NCBI GenBank assembly: GCA_903822205.1
Contig: CAIJOK010000106.1
Coordinates: 39,538-103,537 of the forward strand
DNA length: 64,000 nucleotides
Direction of reading: 5' to 3'
DNA from: an uncultured beta proteobacterium
GTDB lineage: Bacteria > Pseudomonadota > Gammaproteobacteria > Burkholderiales > Burkholderiaceae_C
The notes beneath the pieces were generated by a model, which worked only from the letters and a program-made list of their open reading frames with translations, searched no databases and was not told the origin of the DNA. A program made the position numbers and the translations under genes. Shown here one piece after another: positions 50,769 through 59,473 of the stretch (the stretch's first letter is position 1; every line of letters begins with the position of its first letter).

Positions 50769-52430
50769 ATGAGCAAACCTAAGCCCTTTGATTTTTGTGC
50801 TGCCGTGTTGGTGGTGGCCCCTTTGATGCTGGTTCAGCCGGCCCTGGCGATCAACTCGGCTGATGCCAACGATGTCGTCACTGCTGTCACTGCGGTCAAA
50901 TTTGACATTGCAGGTTTTTTTGTCGATGGCAACACCCTGCTGCCCACGGATGAAATTCAGCAAACCCTGGCCCCCTTTACCGGTGCGGGGCGCACGATGG
51001 AAGATGTGACACGGGCGGCTGCGGCACTGCGATCTTTGTACCTGGACGCAGGCTATGCTGTGGTGCAGGTTCATGCACCGCAGCAGGCCGTCAGCATGGG
51101 ACAGGTGGTGCTCAAGGTGCTTGAAGACAAAATCAAGTCGATCGATGTCAAAGGCCATTCCGCCTACGGTATCGACAACATTTTGGCCAGCCTGCCCCAG
51201 CTTGAGGTCAATCAAAGCTTTAACGCCAAGCGTGTCGAGTCCGCGATCGCCCTGGCCAATGAAAATTCAGCCAAACAGGTGGCAGTCAATGTGCAGCCCG
51301 GCACAGTCCCGGGCGACATCCTGACCATGATCGATGTCACCGAAGATCGTATTCGCAGGCTGGTGGCCACCTATGACGACACCGGCAGCGAGGCCACAGG
51401 CTCCAACAAGGTGGGCCTGACTTGGCAAAATGCCAACCTGTTAGACAGCGACCATGCCCTGACGCTGCAATATGGCGGCACTCTAGACCACGTGGACAAG
51501 GTCTATAGCCTGAGCGCCGGTTACCACATTCCGTTTTATGCGCTGGGCGTGTCTGCCGACCTGATGGCGGCCTATTCGTCGTCGTCAGGCCAAAATGTCA
51601 ACCTGTACTTTGCCGGCAAGGGCACCGTGCTGGCGGGCCGTTTGAACTACCCATTGGCCACCATGGGCTACCTTCGCCACAAGCTGATCCTGGGGGCGGA
51701 CTACAAGGATTCTGAGAGTGTTTCAGGCCCCCTGACCACCCCCATCACCGAGACCCCCGCCAGCCTGACCTGGTTTGCACAAATGGCCAGTCCCGGGTTT
51801 CAGGGCAATGCCAATGTGACGTGGGTGCGCAACCTGGGCGGCGGGGCGCATGGCCAAAGCGCCGACTATTACGATCAGACGACCGGACGGGGCGCACGTA
51901 CGCCGATCAGTGGCCCAGCCAGCAGCAATTTTCCGGGCGACCAATGGCAGGCCGTGCGCATTGGTGCATCAGGCGGGCTTAACCTGCCGCTGGACTGGCA
52001 AGCGCGGGCCGGTCTTAATGCCCAGTTGTCTGGCGACTTGTTGCTGCCGTCCGAACAGTTTGGCGCAGGCGGTGTCAGCTCGGTGCGTGGCTATCCTGAG
52101 CGCATCCTTTCGGGCGACCAGGGCTACACCGTCAATTTTGAGCTTTACACCCCCGAGCTGAACCCCTACGTGGGCGGGCCAGATGCCAGCTTGCGCGCCC
52201 TGGTGTTTGTGGATGGGGGCCGTGTGTCGATCAACGACACACCTCTGCCGGCGGGGTTTAGGGCCTCCCAGATCATCTACAGCGTGGGTTTTGGGCTGCG
52301 CATGACTTACAAAAAGGACATCACTTTCAAGCTGGACATCGGCAAAGCGCAAAGAGCCGCAGGCGCGGCCCCCTTGATCGTCAACCAAGGCGACGTTCGC
52401 GGCAATGTCTTGTTGTCTGTCGCATTTTGA
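50769..52430 (+). CDS. TpsB-family outer membrane transporter (ShlB/FhaC/HecB type)
   Basis: The outer-membrane pore that secretes its partner exoprotein in two-partner secretion. It has 553 residues from ATG 50769. Signal peptide to about residue 27 (QPALA). Two POTRA-type domains: FDIAGFFVDGNTLLPTDEIQQTLAPFTG, then VEDKIKSIDV-like strands with a GHSAYGIDNILASLPQLE stretch. A 16-strand barrel has the conserved VRGY tetrad in GGVSSVRGYPERI, the L6 loop motif of the family, and a C-terminal Phe. It lies 44 bp upstream of the exoprotein gene. Confidence 0.93.
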   Translation: MSKPKPFDFCAAVLVVAPLMLVQPALAINSADANDVVTAVTAVKFDIAGFFVDGNTLLPTDEIQQTLAPFTGAGRTMEDVTRAAAALRSLYLDAGYAVVQVHAPQQAVSMGQVVLKVLEDKIKSIDVKGHSAYGIDNILASLPQLEVNQSFNAKRVESAIALANENSAKQVAVNVQPGTVPGDILTMIDVTEDRIRRLVATYDDTGSEATGSNKVGLTWQNANLLDSDHALTLQYGGTLDHVDKVYSLSAGYHIPFYALGVSADLMAAYSSSSGQNVNLYFAGKGTVLAGRLNYPLATMGYLRHKLILGADYKDSESVSGPLTTPITETPASLTWFAQMASPGFQGNANVTWVRNLGGGAHGQSADYYDQTTGRGARTPISGPASSNFPGDQWQAVRIGASGGLNLPLDWQARAGLNAQLSGDLLLPSEQFGAGGVSSVRGYPERILSGDQGYTVNFELYTPELNPYVGGPDASLRALVFVDGGRVSINDTPLPAGFRASQIIYSVGFGLRMTYKKDITFKLDIGKAQRAAGAAPLIVNQGDVRGNVLLSVAF

Positions 52431-52474
52431 TTTTGAGTCACCGTCATTATTTTGAATTTGAAGGTATTCGCACC

Positions 52475-55400
52475 ATGAAATCACACCACACCACACCCTC
52501 GTCTGCCGTATCCACAACACCGGTCGCCAACGCAGCAGACTTTCGTCTCAAAACCTCTTTTGTTGCCATTGCTGCCTGCTTTATGCCGTGGGTTTACGCT
52601 AACCCTGTGGGGCCGGTGGTCGTCCACGGCACGGCCACCATGGCCACCCAGGGAAGCACCTTGAGCGTGACCAACACCCCGGGGACCGTTTTGAACTGGC
52701 AACAGTTCAACATTGGCCAGGGCCAGACCACGCAATTTATCCAGCCATCTGCCCAGTCTGCGGTGCTTAACCGCGTGATAGGTACGGATGCCAGCCAAAT
52801 CATGGGCACCCTGCGGTCCAACGGCCAGGTGTTTTTAATCAACCCCAATGGCATTTTGTTTGGAGCCGGCGCAGTCATCGATGTCAATCGGCTGATCGCC
52901 TCGACGCTCAACATCACCGATGCCAACTTTTTGGCCAACAACCTCAAATTTGGTGGCAGCAACGGCACGTCCGTGGTCAATCAGGGCCGGATCACCACGC
53001 CGCTGGGGGGCAGCGTTTATCTGATCGGCAACGATGTGTCCAACCAGGGCGTGATCACCACACCCCAGGGCCAGGTGGTGCTGGCAGCAGGCAGCAGTGT
53101 CAGTCTGGTCGATACCGCTACGCCGCACATCAGCGTGACGGTCAGCGCTCCGGCAGGCGGCCAGGCCTTCAATCTGGGCCAGGTAACTGCTGCCGGCGGG
53201 TCGATAGACATGTATGGCGCACTGGTCAGACAGCAGGGCGTTGTCAGCGCCGATAGTGCCCACATCGACGCACAGGGACAGGTGGTGTTGTCGGCCACGC
53301 AGTCGGTGGATGTGGCCGCAGGCGGCAGCACCACAGCCACCAACAGCGCGGGCCAAGGCGGCACGGTGCACATTTTGGCCCCGCAAGTGGCGGTGGCAGG
53401 TGCCATCGATGTTTCAGGCAGCTCGGGCGGCGGCACGGTTTTGGCAGGCGGTGACTACCAGGGCAGCAATGCCGCAGTACCCAATGCACTGACGACTGAT
53501 GTGGCCTCAACGGCCAGCATCAAGGCTGATGCCACTGGCACGGGCAACGGCGGCAAAGTGATTGTCTGGGCCAACGACAGCACACGGGTCAACGGCAGCA
53601 TTTCAGCGATGGGCGGGGCGGGTGGCGGCCATGGCGGTTTTGTGGAGACCTCGGGGCATGTGCTGGATGTGACGGGCATCACGGTCAATGCCCAAGCACC
53701 AAAGGGCCTGCCCGGGAATTGGCTACTGGATCCCATTAACGTCACGATTGCAGCAGCGGGTGAAACTGCCGGCTCTTGGCTCAATGGCACCTGGACACCC
53801 AGTGCAACAGGCTCCACTGTTTTGAACACCAGCCTTGAAATAGCCTTGAATGCCGGTACCAACGTCACCGTGACCACCAATGGCGGCAGTGCCTCTGATC
53901 TGGGTGACATCAACGTCAATGCCCCCATTACCAAGACCGGAGCGGCCCTCTCTAACCTAACCCTCAACGCTGCTCACAACATTAACCTGGACAACGCCAT
54001 CACCTCGACCGGCGGTGTCTTAAACCTGTCCTTGAACGCTCAGACCGGTGTGACCCAATTGGGCAACGCCACGGTGGCACTGGGTGGGGGCGCGATGATC
54101 TCTGAAGAATCTCCCCCTGGGCCTGGGGTTGCAGGGGCACGCGGTGTGGTCAGTTTGGCCGCAGGCAAGACATTTACCGCCAACAGCGACATGCTGGTGA
54201 GTGGTCTCAATCTTACGGGTGGCACATTGCAAGGTAGCGGTGCAGTCACCGTCATGAGCAATTACAACCAGACTGGCGGTGCGATCAACACCACCGGTGC
54301 GCTGTCTATCAACCAGTTGATCGGTACGCTTAACCTGGGCAACATCACCGCAGGCTCTCTGGCGCTTGCATCGGCGGGCGACATCCAACAAACAGCGACC
54401 AGCGGACTGGTTGCAGGTGGTTTGACCACAAGCTCTGCCAAAGGCGCAGCGCTCAACGGCACAGCCAATCAAGTGGCCAGGTTCACGGCCAGCAACACAG
54501 GGACCGGTAACGTCGAACTGGTTAACGGTGTGGCTTTGGCAGTGCAAGGCATTGACGCGTCCAACGGCAACATCACGATCACCAACACCGGTGGCATCAC
54601 CACCACGGGCGAGGTAACAGCCAAAAACGGCAACCTGTCCATGACAGCCAACAGTCCTCTGACGATTGGCGGACAGGGTGTGTCTGCCAGTGGGGACATC
54701 GCTCTGGTCACCACCAATCTGACCAGCTCGGGCGACATGACGCTGAATGCACCGGTTACCTCTGGCGCAGGCGCTATCAACCTGAAAGCCGCCAACAACT
54801 ACGTGCAAAACAGCGCGGTGTCTGCCGCAACGGGTGTAACGGCCAGTGCCGGTGGCAGCATGACACTTGACCCCAAAGCCACCACCCACGGCAGGCCGGT
54901 TGCCTACACCGCTGCGGGTGTGAGTCAATCACCACCGTCTGACCCGGATCCGCTGGCATCGGTATCTTTCCCGGAGCCGGAGCAACCACAAACCTGTCTG
55001 ACCAACCCCACATTGTGTGAAAAAACTTTGCAAGTCGTCCACTTGCAAGGTTCAGACACCGACATGCCCAGTACAGACAACCGTGTGAATGCAATCAGCA
55101 AAATCAGCTACCAAAGCATTCAAGCCGTTGTCGCATCAGCAGAAGTTGTGACCTACAAGGAAATCGTCCACGCCCGCACCGATGCGCGTCGGGCTGACGA
55201 TGCAGCCCAAATCGCTGAAGACCTTGTGCTTCAGGCCCAATCCCCCGAAGAAAAATCAGCCGCGCAAGAAGTGGCCAAATTCAAGTCTGGAGACGCTGAT
55301 GCCAAACGTGCAACCGCCAAAATGGCCGAGGCCGAGTCTGAACGGCAAGCCGCAGAGCACGAGGTCACAACTGCATCGTCCGAACACGACCGTGTGCGGG

Positions 55401-57631
55401 CAGAGTCAAGGCGCGCCGTAGCTGAGTCCAAACATGCTGAGGCCGCTGTGGACAAGGCCGATGCAGAGTCACGCATGGCTGAGTCCGAGCTCAAAACCGC
55501 CAAAACCCCTGAGGCCAAAAATCGAGCTGAGTTAAAACTGGCTGCCGCCCAGGCCCAAAAGACCGAGGCTGAAGTGCATCAAGCCGAGACCGATGTCAAA
55601 AAAGCAGAGGTTGAGGTTCGTCAGGCTGAGGTTCAGGCACGGGCAAGCACCTCTGCTCAGGCCCAAGACACGGTCGCTTTGAAACAGGCCGCAGTCCAAA
55701 GCAAACGCGCAGATGCTGAGCTGAAGCAAGCCCAGGCCGAACTCAATGCAGCCAAGACCTCTGCGGATGCCGATAGGGCACAAGAAAAACTGGCTGCGGC
55801 AGAGATCAAAAAATCAGGCTCAGAGGCCCACGCAGCGGAGTTGGAGGCCAGGCATGCCCAAACACGGGCGCAGTCGCCTGAGGCTGCACCGGTCGATCAA
55901 CACAGGGCTGCCGTCAAGCAGGCCGATGCCGATGTCAAAAAAGCCGATGTCGAGCTTAAACAATCGGCCCGAGAACTGAAATCCGCAACGACAGAGGATG
56001 CTCGCCAAGCCGCTATCGCCACTCACGCCAGGGCTGATGCCCATAAAGCCCAGCTTGAGGCCCAAAAAGCCGACCGCGAAGTGGCCATGACCGAAGCGCT
56101 TGCCACAGCCCATCCACAGGCGCAGCAAGACATTCAGGCCAAAAAAGCAGGGGCCGCCGTCAAGGCAGCAGATGCTGAGGTCAAAATGGCACAGGCAGAG
56201 GTTCACACTGCCAAAGAGCCCCATGTCCGAGATGCCGCTGTAGCCAGACGCAACAGCGCAGAACTTAAAAAATCGCAAGCAGAGCTGAGAAGTGCCGAAC
56301 TGGCCGCCAAGCGTGACCAAGATGATGCCAGCGCACCGCAGTCAGCGTATGTCAAACTGGCCGTCGATAAAAGAGCGATCGCTTCAACGGCTGTGCTTCA
56401 AACCAAAAAAGCCGAGCTAGAGGTCAGGCAAGTCCAACTTGCAGTCAAGCACGCCGAAGCGGCCTTGCGACACGCCAGGACTCCTGACGAAAAGGCTGTA
56501 GCGCAACAACACCTTGAGGCTGTTCGCACACAAGCCAGCGCCATAGAGCAAAAGGCAGCAGCCCTCAAGGCCGATGCCGATGCCAAAACCGCTGATGCTG
56601 TGATTGCCAAACGCAGCAGCGACAGCAAAATCATTGAAATTTTTGGTGGCATGACCCTGACCGCCACAGCCCAGACCCGCATCAAGAGCGCCATGGAGGC
56701 CCGCCATGCGTTCATGACCGAAACCCTGAAACCTGCGCTTGAAATTTTGCAGGCCAACCCCCAGGCCGCCGACCTGCCAACCTGCGGTGCATCCAGCGGA
56801 GATGTTTGCATCAGGCAGGCCTCATTGGCCACCGACAACCAGCCGCCAGTCATCATGCCCCGTGTACAGTCGCCAGTGGTCAAACCGGTGATCTCGTACC
56901 TGCCCGCCATCGTGCGCAAAGTGGCTGTGGTGATCGGCAACAATGCCTACCTTGACCCCAAAATTCCGTCACTTGACGGTGCCATCAAAGATGCCGATGC
57001 GATAGCAGACTTGCTTAAAGCCAAGCTGGGCTATGAAGTTCGCATGGTGCATAACGGCACCAAGGCCGATATCATTCGTCAGCTTAACTTGGTTTCAGAC
57101 GAGACAGGGTCAGAGGACAGCGTGGTGGTGTATTACGCAGGCCATGGTTACCAGATGCAGGACACCAAAGAGGGCTATTGGATTCCTAGCGATGCATCGG
57201 TCAAAGACCCGGGCAACTGGGTGTCCAACGCTGACATCACCAAAATTTTGACCAACATTCCGGCCAAACAAATGATCTTGATGTCCGATAGCTGCTATTC
57301 AGGGGCATTGACCAACGAGCAGCGCGTGACCGCAGGCACGGACAGCAGCAATGTGCAGGATATTTTGGGAAAACGTTCAGTGCTGGTGATGTCATCCGGT
57401 GGTGAAGAACCCGTGCTGGACGAAGGCCGCGAAGGTCATTCGATCTTTGCCTGGCATTTGATGGACAGGTTAAACCACGTGGCGCAATACAAAAACGGGT
57501 TTGATATTTTTGAGGCCGTCAAGGCCGCTGTGATCAAAGACGGCATTCCGCAAACGCCGCAATATGGCGCATCACCCCGTGCTGGCCACAAAACGGGCGG
57601 CGAGTATTTGTTTGAGGTTCGCCAATATTGA
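52475..57631 (+). CDS. TpsA exoprotein: filamentous-haemagglutinin domain, long coiled coil and C-terminal caspase-like protease
   Basis: A 1,718-residue protein from ATG 52475 (GAAGG 10 bp upstream), partner of the TpsB encoded just before it. (1) A long signal sequence to about residue 44 (SFVAIAACFMPWVYA). (2) The TPS secretion domain with NPNGIL at 123-128, then Gly/Ala/Thr/Asn-rich beta-helix to about 830. (3) A linker with a Cys pair, C841 and C848 (CLTNPTLC), like the cysteine clusters at the end of many exoproteins. (4) About 880-1390: Ala/Lys/Glu-rich coiled coil of repeated KADAEVKKAE-like units. (5) From about 1480, a peptidase C14 caspase-like domain, AVVIGNNAY, with catalytic H1557 (YYAGHG) and C1607 (DSCYSG). 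Known exoproteins usually end in adhesin or toxin domains; a protease of this type would be carried outside the cell. Its target and activation are unknown. Confidence 0.9.
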   Translation: MKSHHTTPSSAVSTTPVANAADFRLKTSFVAIAACFMPWVYANPVGPVVVHGTATMATQGSTLSVTNTPGTVLNWQQFNIGQGQTTQFIQPSAQSAVLNRVIGTDASQIMGTLRSNGQVFLINPNGILFGAGAVIDVNRLIASTLNITDANFLANNLKFGGSNGTSVVNQGRITTPLGGSVYLIGNDVSNQGVITTPQGQVVLAAGSSVSLVDTATPHISVTVSAPAGGQAFNLGQVTAAGGSIDMYGALVRQQGVVSADSAHIDAQGQVVLSATQSVDVAAGGSTTATNSAGQGGTVHILAPQVAVAGAIDVSGSSGGGTVLAGGDYQGSNAAVPNALTTDVASTASIKADATGTGNGGKVIVWANDSTRVNGSISAMGGAGGGHGGFVETSGHVLDVTGITVNAQAPKGLPGNWLLDPINVTIAAAGETAGSWLNGTWTPSATGSTVLNTSLEIALNAGTNVTVTTNGGSASDLGDINVNAPITKTGAALSNLTLNAAHNINLDNAITSTGGVLNLSLNAQTGVTQLGNATVALGGGAMISEESPPGPGVAGARGVVSLAAGKTFTANSDMLVSGLNLTGGTLQGSGAVTVMSNYNQTGGAINTTGALSINQLIGTLNLGNITAGSLALASAGDIQQTATSGLVAGGLTTSSAKGAALNGTANQVARFTASNTGTGNVELVNGVALAVQGIDASNGNITITNTGGITTTGEVTAKNGNLSMTANSPLTIGGQGVSASGDIALVTTNLTSSGDMTLNAPVTSGAGAINLKAANNYVQNSAVSAATGVTASAGGSMTLDPKATTHGRPVAYTAAGVSQSPPSDPDPLASVSFPEPEQPQTCLTNPTLCEKTLQVVHLQGSDTDMPSTDNRVNAISKISYQSIQAVVASAEVVTYKEIVHARTDARRADDAAQIAEDLVLQAQSPEEKSAAQEVAKFKSGDADAKRATAKMAEAESERQAAEHEVTTASSEHDRVRAESRRAVAESKHAEAAVDKADAESRMAESELKTAKTPEAKNRAELKLAAAQAQKTEAEVHQAETDVKKAEVEVRQAEVQARASTSAQAQDTVALKQAAVQSKRADAELKQAQAELNAAKTSADADRAQEKLAAAEIKKSGSEAHAAELEARHAQTRAQSPEAAPVDQHRAAVKQADADVKKADVELKQSARELKSATTEDARQAAIATHARADAHKAQLEAQKADREVAMTEALATAHPQAQQDIQAKKAGAAVKAADAEVKMAQAEVHTAKEPHVRDAAVARRNSAELKKSQAELRSAELAAKRDQDDASAPQSAYVKLAVDKRAIASTAVLQTKKAELEVRQVQLAVKHAEAALRHARTPDEKAVAQQHLEAVRTQASAIEQKAAALKADADAKTADAVIAKRSSDSKIIEIFGGMTLTATAQTRIKSAMEARHAFMTETLKPALEILQANPQAADLPTCGASSGDVCIRQASLATDNQPPVIMPRVQSPVVKPVISYLPAIVRKVAVVIGNNAYLDPKIPSLDGAIKDADAIADLLKAKLGYEVRMVHNGTKADIIRQLNLVSDETGSEDSVVVYYAGHGYQMQDTKEGYWIPSDASVKDPGNWVSNADITKILTNIPAKQMILMSDSCYSGALTNEQRVTAGTDSSNVQDILGKRSVLVMSSGGEEPVLDEGREGHSIFAWHLMDRLNHVAQYKNGFDIFEAVKAAVIKDGIPQTPQYGASPRAGHKTGGEYLFEVRQY

Positions 57632-57704
57632 AACACCACCAAAAAAATCCGCACCGCCCACACCCTCACGCCAACCGTGGCGGCGGTGTTTGCAATCCAT
57701 GAGT

Positions 57705-57726
57705 TGGGGATGACTCCCATTTTTTC
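57705..57726 (+). terminator. Weak terminator-like hairpin after the exoprotein gene
   Basis: TGGGG and CTCCCA form a 5-bp stem followed by TTTTTT, just before the next gene. A second GC-rich inverted repeat (CACCGCC...GGCGGTG) lies upstream. The stem is short, so readthrough into the ATPase gene is possible. Confidence 0.4.
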
Positions 57727-57737
57727 AACCTGTTGTC

Positions 57738-59288
57738 ATGATCCGCAAAAAACTCCCACTTGGTATTCAGACTTTTCGCGAAATCATCGAGGAAGGTCAC
57801 TACTATGTCGATAAAAGTGGCATTGCAGTACGTCTTGTCAACGAGGGTAAATATTACTTTTTATCGCGGCCACGGCGGTTTGGCAAAAGCCTGTTTTTGG
57901 ATACGCTCAAAGAACTGTTTGAGGGCAACGAATCGCTTTTCAAAGGGCTGGCCGCAGAGACCCGATGGGACTGGAGCAAGAAATATCCTGTGCTTCGCAT
58001 CAGCTTTGGCGCAGGTGTGTTGGGGTCGGTGGCTGATTTGCAGCAAAGTTTGCACCAGCAATTGACCACCATGGAAGATCAGTTTCTGTGTGCAGCGAGG
58101 TTTTTGGATCACCGCAGTCGTTTTAAAGACATCATTGTCCACGCGGCAAAAAGTACCGGCCAGCGCGTGGTTATCTTGGTCGATGAATATGACAAACCCA
58201 TTCTAGATCGCATTGAAGAGCCGGACATTGCACGGCAAATTCGCGAAGTGCTCAAGGATTTGTATTCGATGATCAAGGATAGCGATGCTTATATCAAATT
58301 TGCTTTGTTGACTGGTGTGTCCAAATTCAGCAAGGTCAGCCTTTTCTCTGGCCTGAATAACCTGAAAGACATCACACTGGATGAGCGTTACAGCGATATT
58401 TGTGGCTATACCGATGCGGATGTGGATACGGTATTTGCGCCCGAGTTGCCTGGCCTGGACCGTGAACTGATCCGCGAGTGGTACAACGGCTATAACTGGC
58501 TGGGTACGTCGGTCTATAACCCCTTTGGTTTGTTGCAACTGTTTGATACCCGCAAGTTCAAGCCGCACTGGTTTGAGACCGGTACGCCCTCTTTTTTGAT
58601 CAAACTGCTTGAAAAACGCCAACAATTCACCCCTGACCTGTCGCGCATCGTGGCATCTGATACGCTGCTATCGACTTTTGATATTGACAACATTCCGGTG
58701 GAGGCATTGCTTTTTCAGACAGGCTACCTGACCATTGACAGCGTCAGGTACACACCCGGTCGTCTAACATTAACGCTGAAATACCCTAATCTGGAGGTGC
58801 AAGCCAGTCTGAACAACTGCCTGCTGCAAAGCCTGACCGGCAGTCAAACCAAGCCGGAAACACAGATGAACCAGTTGTATGACCTGCTGATTTCCTTGGA
58901 TTTTGCCGGCCTTAAAAACCTGTTTCACACCTTTTATGCCAGCATTGCCAACGACTGGTATCGTAAAAATGAGATGAGCGATTATGAGGGTTACTATGTC
59001 AGTATCTTTTACAGTTACTTTGCCGCGCTGGGACTTCATATCCAACTGGAAGACCCGACCAACTTTGGCTGTATTGACATGACCGTGCTGTTTCAGGGCC
59101 ATGTTTATCTTTTTGAGTTCAAGGTGGTCAAGGTCAGGTCACGTGGTCAGGCTTTGAAGCAAATCAAGGAACGCAATTACGCTCAAAAATACAAAAATAG
59201 GGGCGAACCCATCCACCTGATCGGCGTGGAATTCAGCAAAGCCAGCCGCAATATTGTCAGGTTTGAGGTTGAAACGCTCCCCATTTGA
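57738..59288 (+). CDS. AAA-ATPase-like / PD-(D/E)XK family protein, copy 1
   Basis: A 516-residue protein of the AAA-ATPase_like (PF09820-type) plus PDDEXK_9 (PF08011-type) architecture. The N-terminus LPLGIQTFREIIEEGHYYVDK and the atypical P-loop RPRRFGKS (K50) are followed by Walker B VVILVDEYDKP (D149, E150). The C-terminal nuclease-like motif is D447 (IDMTVLF) and E460-x-K462 (FEFKV). The family is widespread and often multi-copy; its function is not known. Residues about 81-185 are unlike copy 2, although both flanks are nearly identical. It begins 106 bp after the exoprotein gene. Confidence 0.88.
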   Translation: MIRKKLPLGIQTFREIIEEGHYYVDKSGIAVRLVNEGKYYFLSRPRRFGKSLFLDTLKELFEGNESLFKGLAAETRWDWSKKYPVLRISFGAGVLGSVADLQQSLHQQLTTMEDQFLCAARFLDHRSRFKDIIVHAAKSTGQRVVILVDEYDKPILDRIEEPDIARQIREVLKDLYSMIKDSDAYIKFALLTGVSKFSKVSLFSGLNNLKDITLDERYSDICGYTDADVDTVFAPELPGLDRELIREWYNGYNWLGTSVYNPFGLLQLFDTRKFKPHWFETGTPSFLIKLLEKRQQFTPDLSRIVASDTLLSTFDIDNIPVEALLFQTGYLTIDSVRYTPGRLTLTLKYPNLEVQASLNNCLLQSLTGSQTKPETQMNQLYDLLISLDFAGLKNLFHTFYASIANDWYRKNEMSDYEGYYVSIFYSYFAALGLHIQLEDPTNFGCIDMTVLFQGHVYLFEFKVVKVRSRGQALKQIKERNYAQKYKNRGEPIHLIGVEFSKASRNIVRFEVETLPI

Positions 59289-59289
59289 A

Positions 59290-59456
59290 GTAATTATTTA
59301 GACCCCCATGCGAAATGCCGTCATTCCGGTGGATGCAAACAACAGTCGTCATTCCCGCGAAGGCGGGAATCCAGTGTATTTTGGTTTTATAGGATACCAA
59401 GTCAGTCTGGATTCCCGCTTTCGCGGGAATGACGGTGACGGGGTCTAAACGATTAC
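59290..59456. mobile_element. 167-bp MITE with IS66-like ends
   Basis: The ends are inverted repeats GTAATTATTTAGACCCC (59290-59306) and, reversed, GTAATCGTTTAGACCCC (59440-59456), identical at 15 of 17 bases. The element is flanked by an 8-bp direct repeat CATTTGAA (59282-59289 and 59457-59464). Ends beginning GTAA and 8-bp target duplications are hallmarks of the IS66 family. Inside are two near-identical inverted copies of an ATTCCCGC...GCGGGAAT palindrome. It encodes no transposase, so it would be moved in trans. It inserted at the stop codon of the first ATPase gene. Confidence 0.85.
59347..59434. repeat. Inverted pair of REP-like palindromes inside the MITE
   Basis: Bases 59347-59374 and the reverse complement of 59407-59434 agree at 27 of 28 positions. 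Each is itself a palindrome of the form ATTCCCGCgaa-gGCGGGAAT. Such GTCATTCCCGC repeats are common in intergenic DNA of beta- and gammaproteobacteria and resemble neisserial dRS3. They could fold into a large cruciform or RNA hairpin. Confidence 0.85.
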
Positions 59457-59473
59457 CATTTGAAAGTTAGTTG

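Noticed and set aside
54020-54928. 302-codon minus-strand frame inside the exoprotein gene
   Set aside because: The low-complexity beta-helix DNA leaves several antisense frames open; none has motifs or a ribosome-binding site.
59347-59434. Palindromes after the first ATPase gene considered as its transcription terminator
   Set aside because: No T-run follows either palindrome, and they lie within a bounded mobile element with target duplication. Some termination by the hairpins is still possible.
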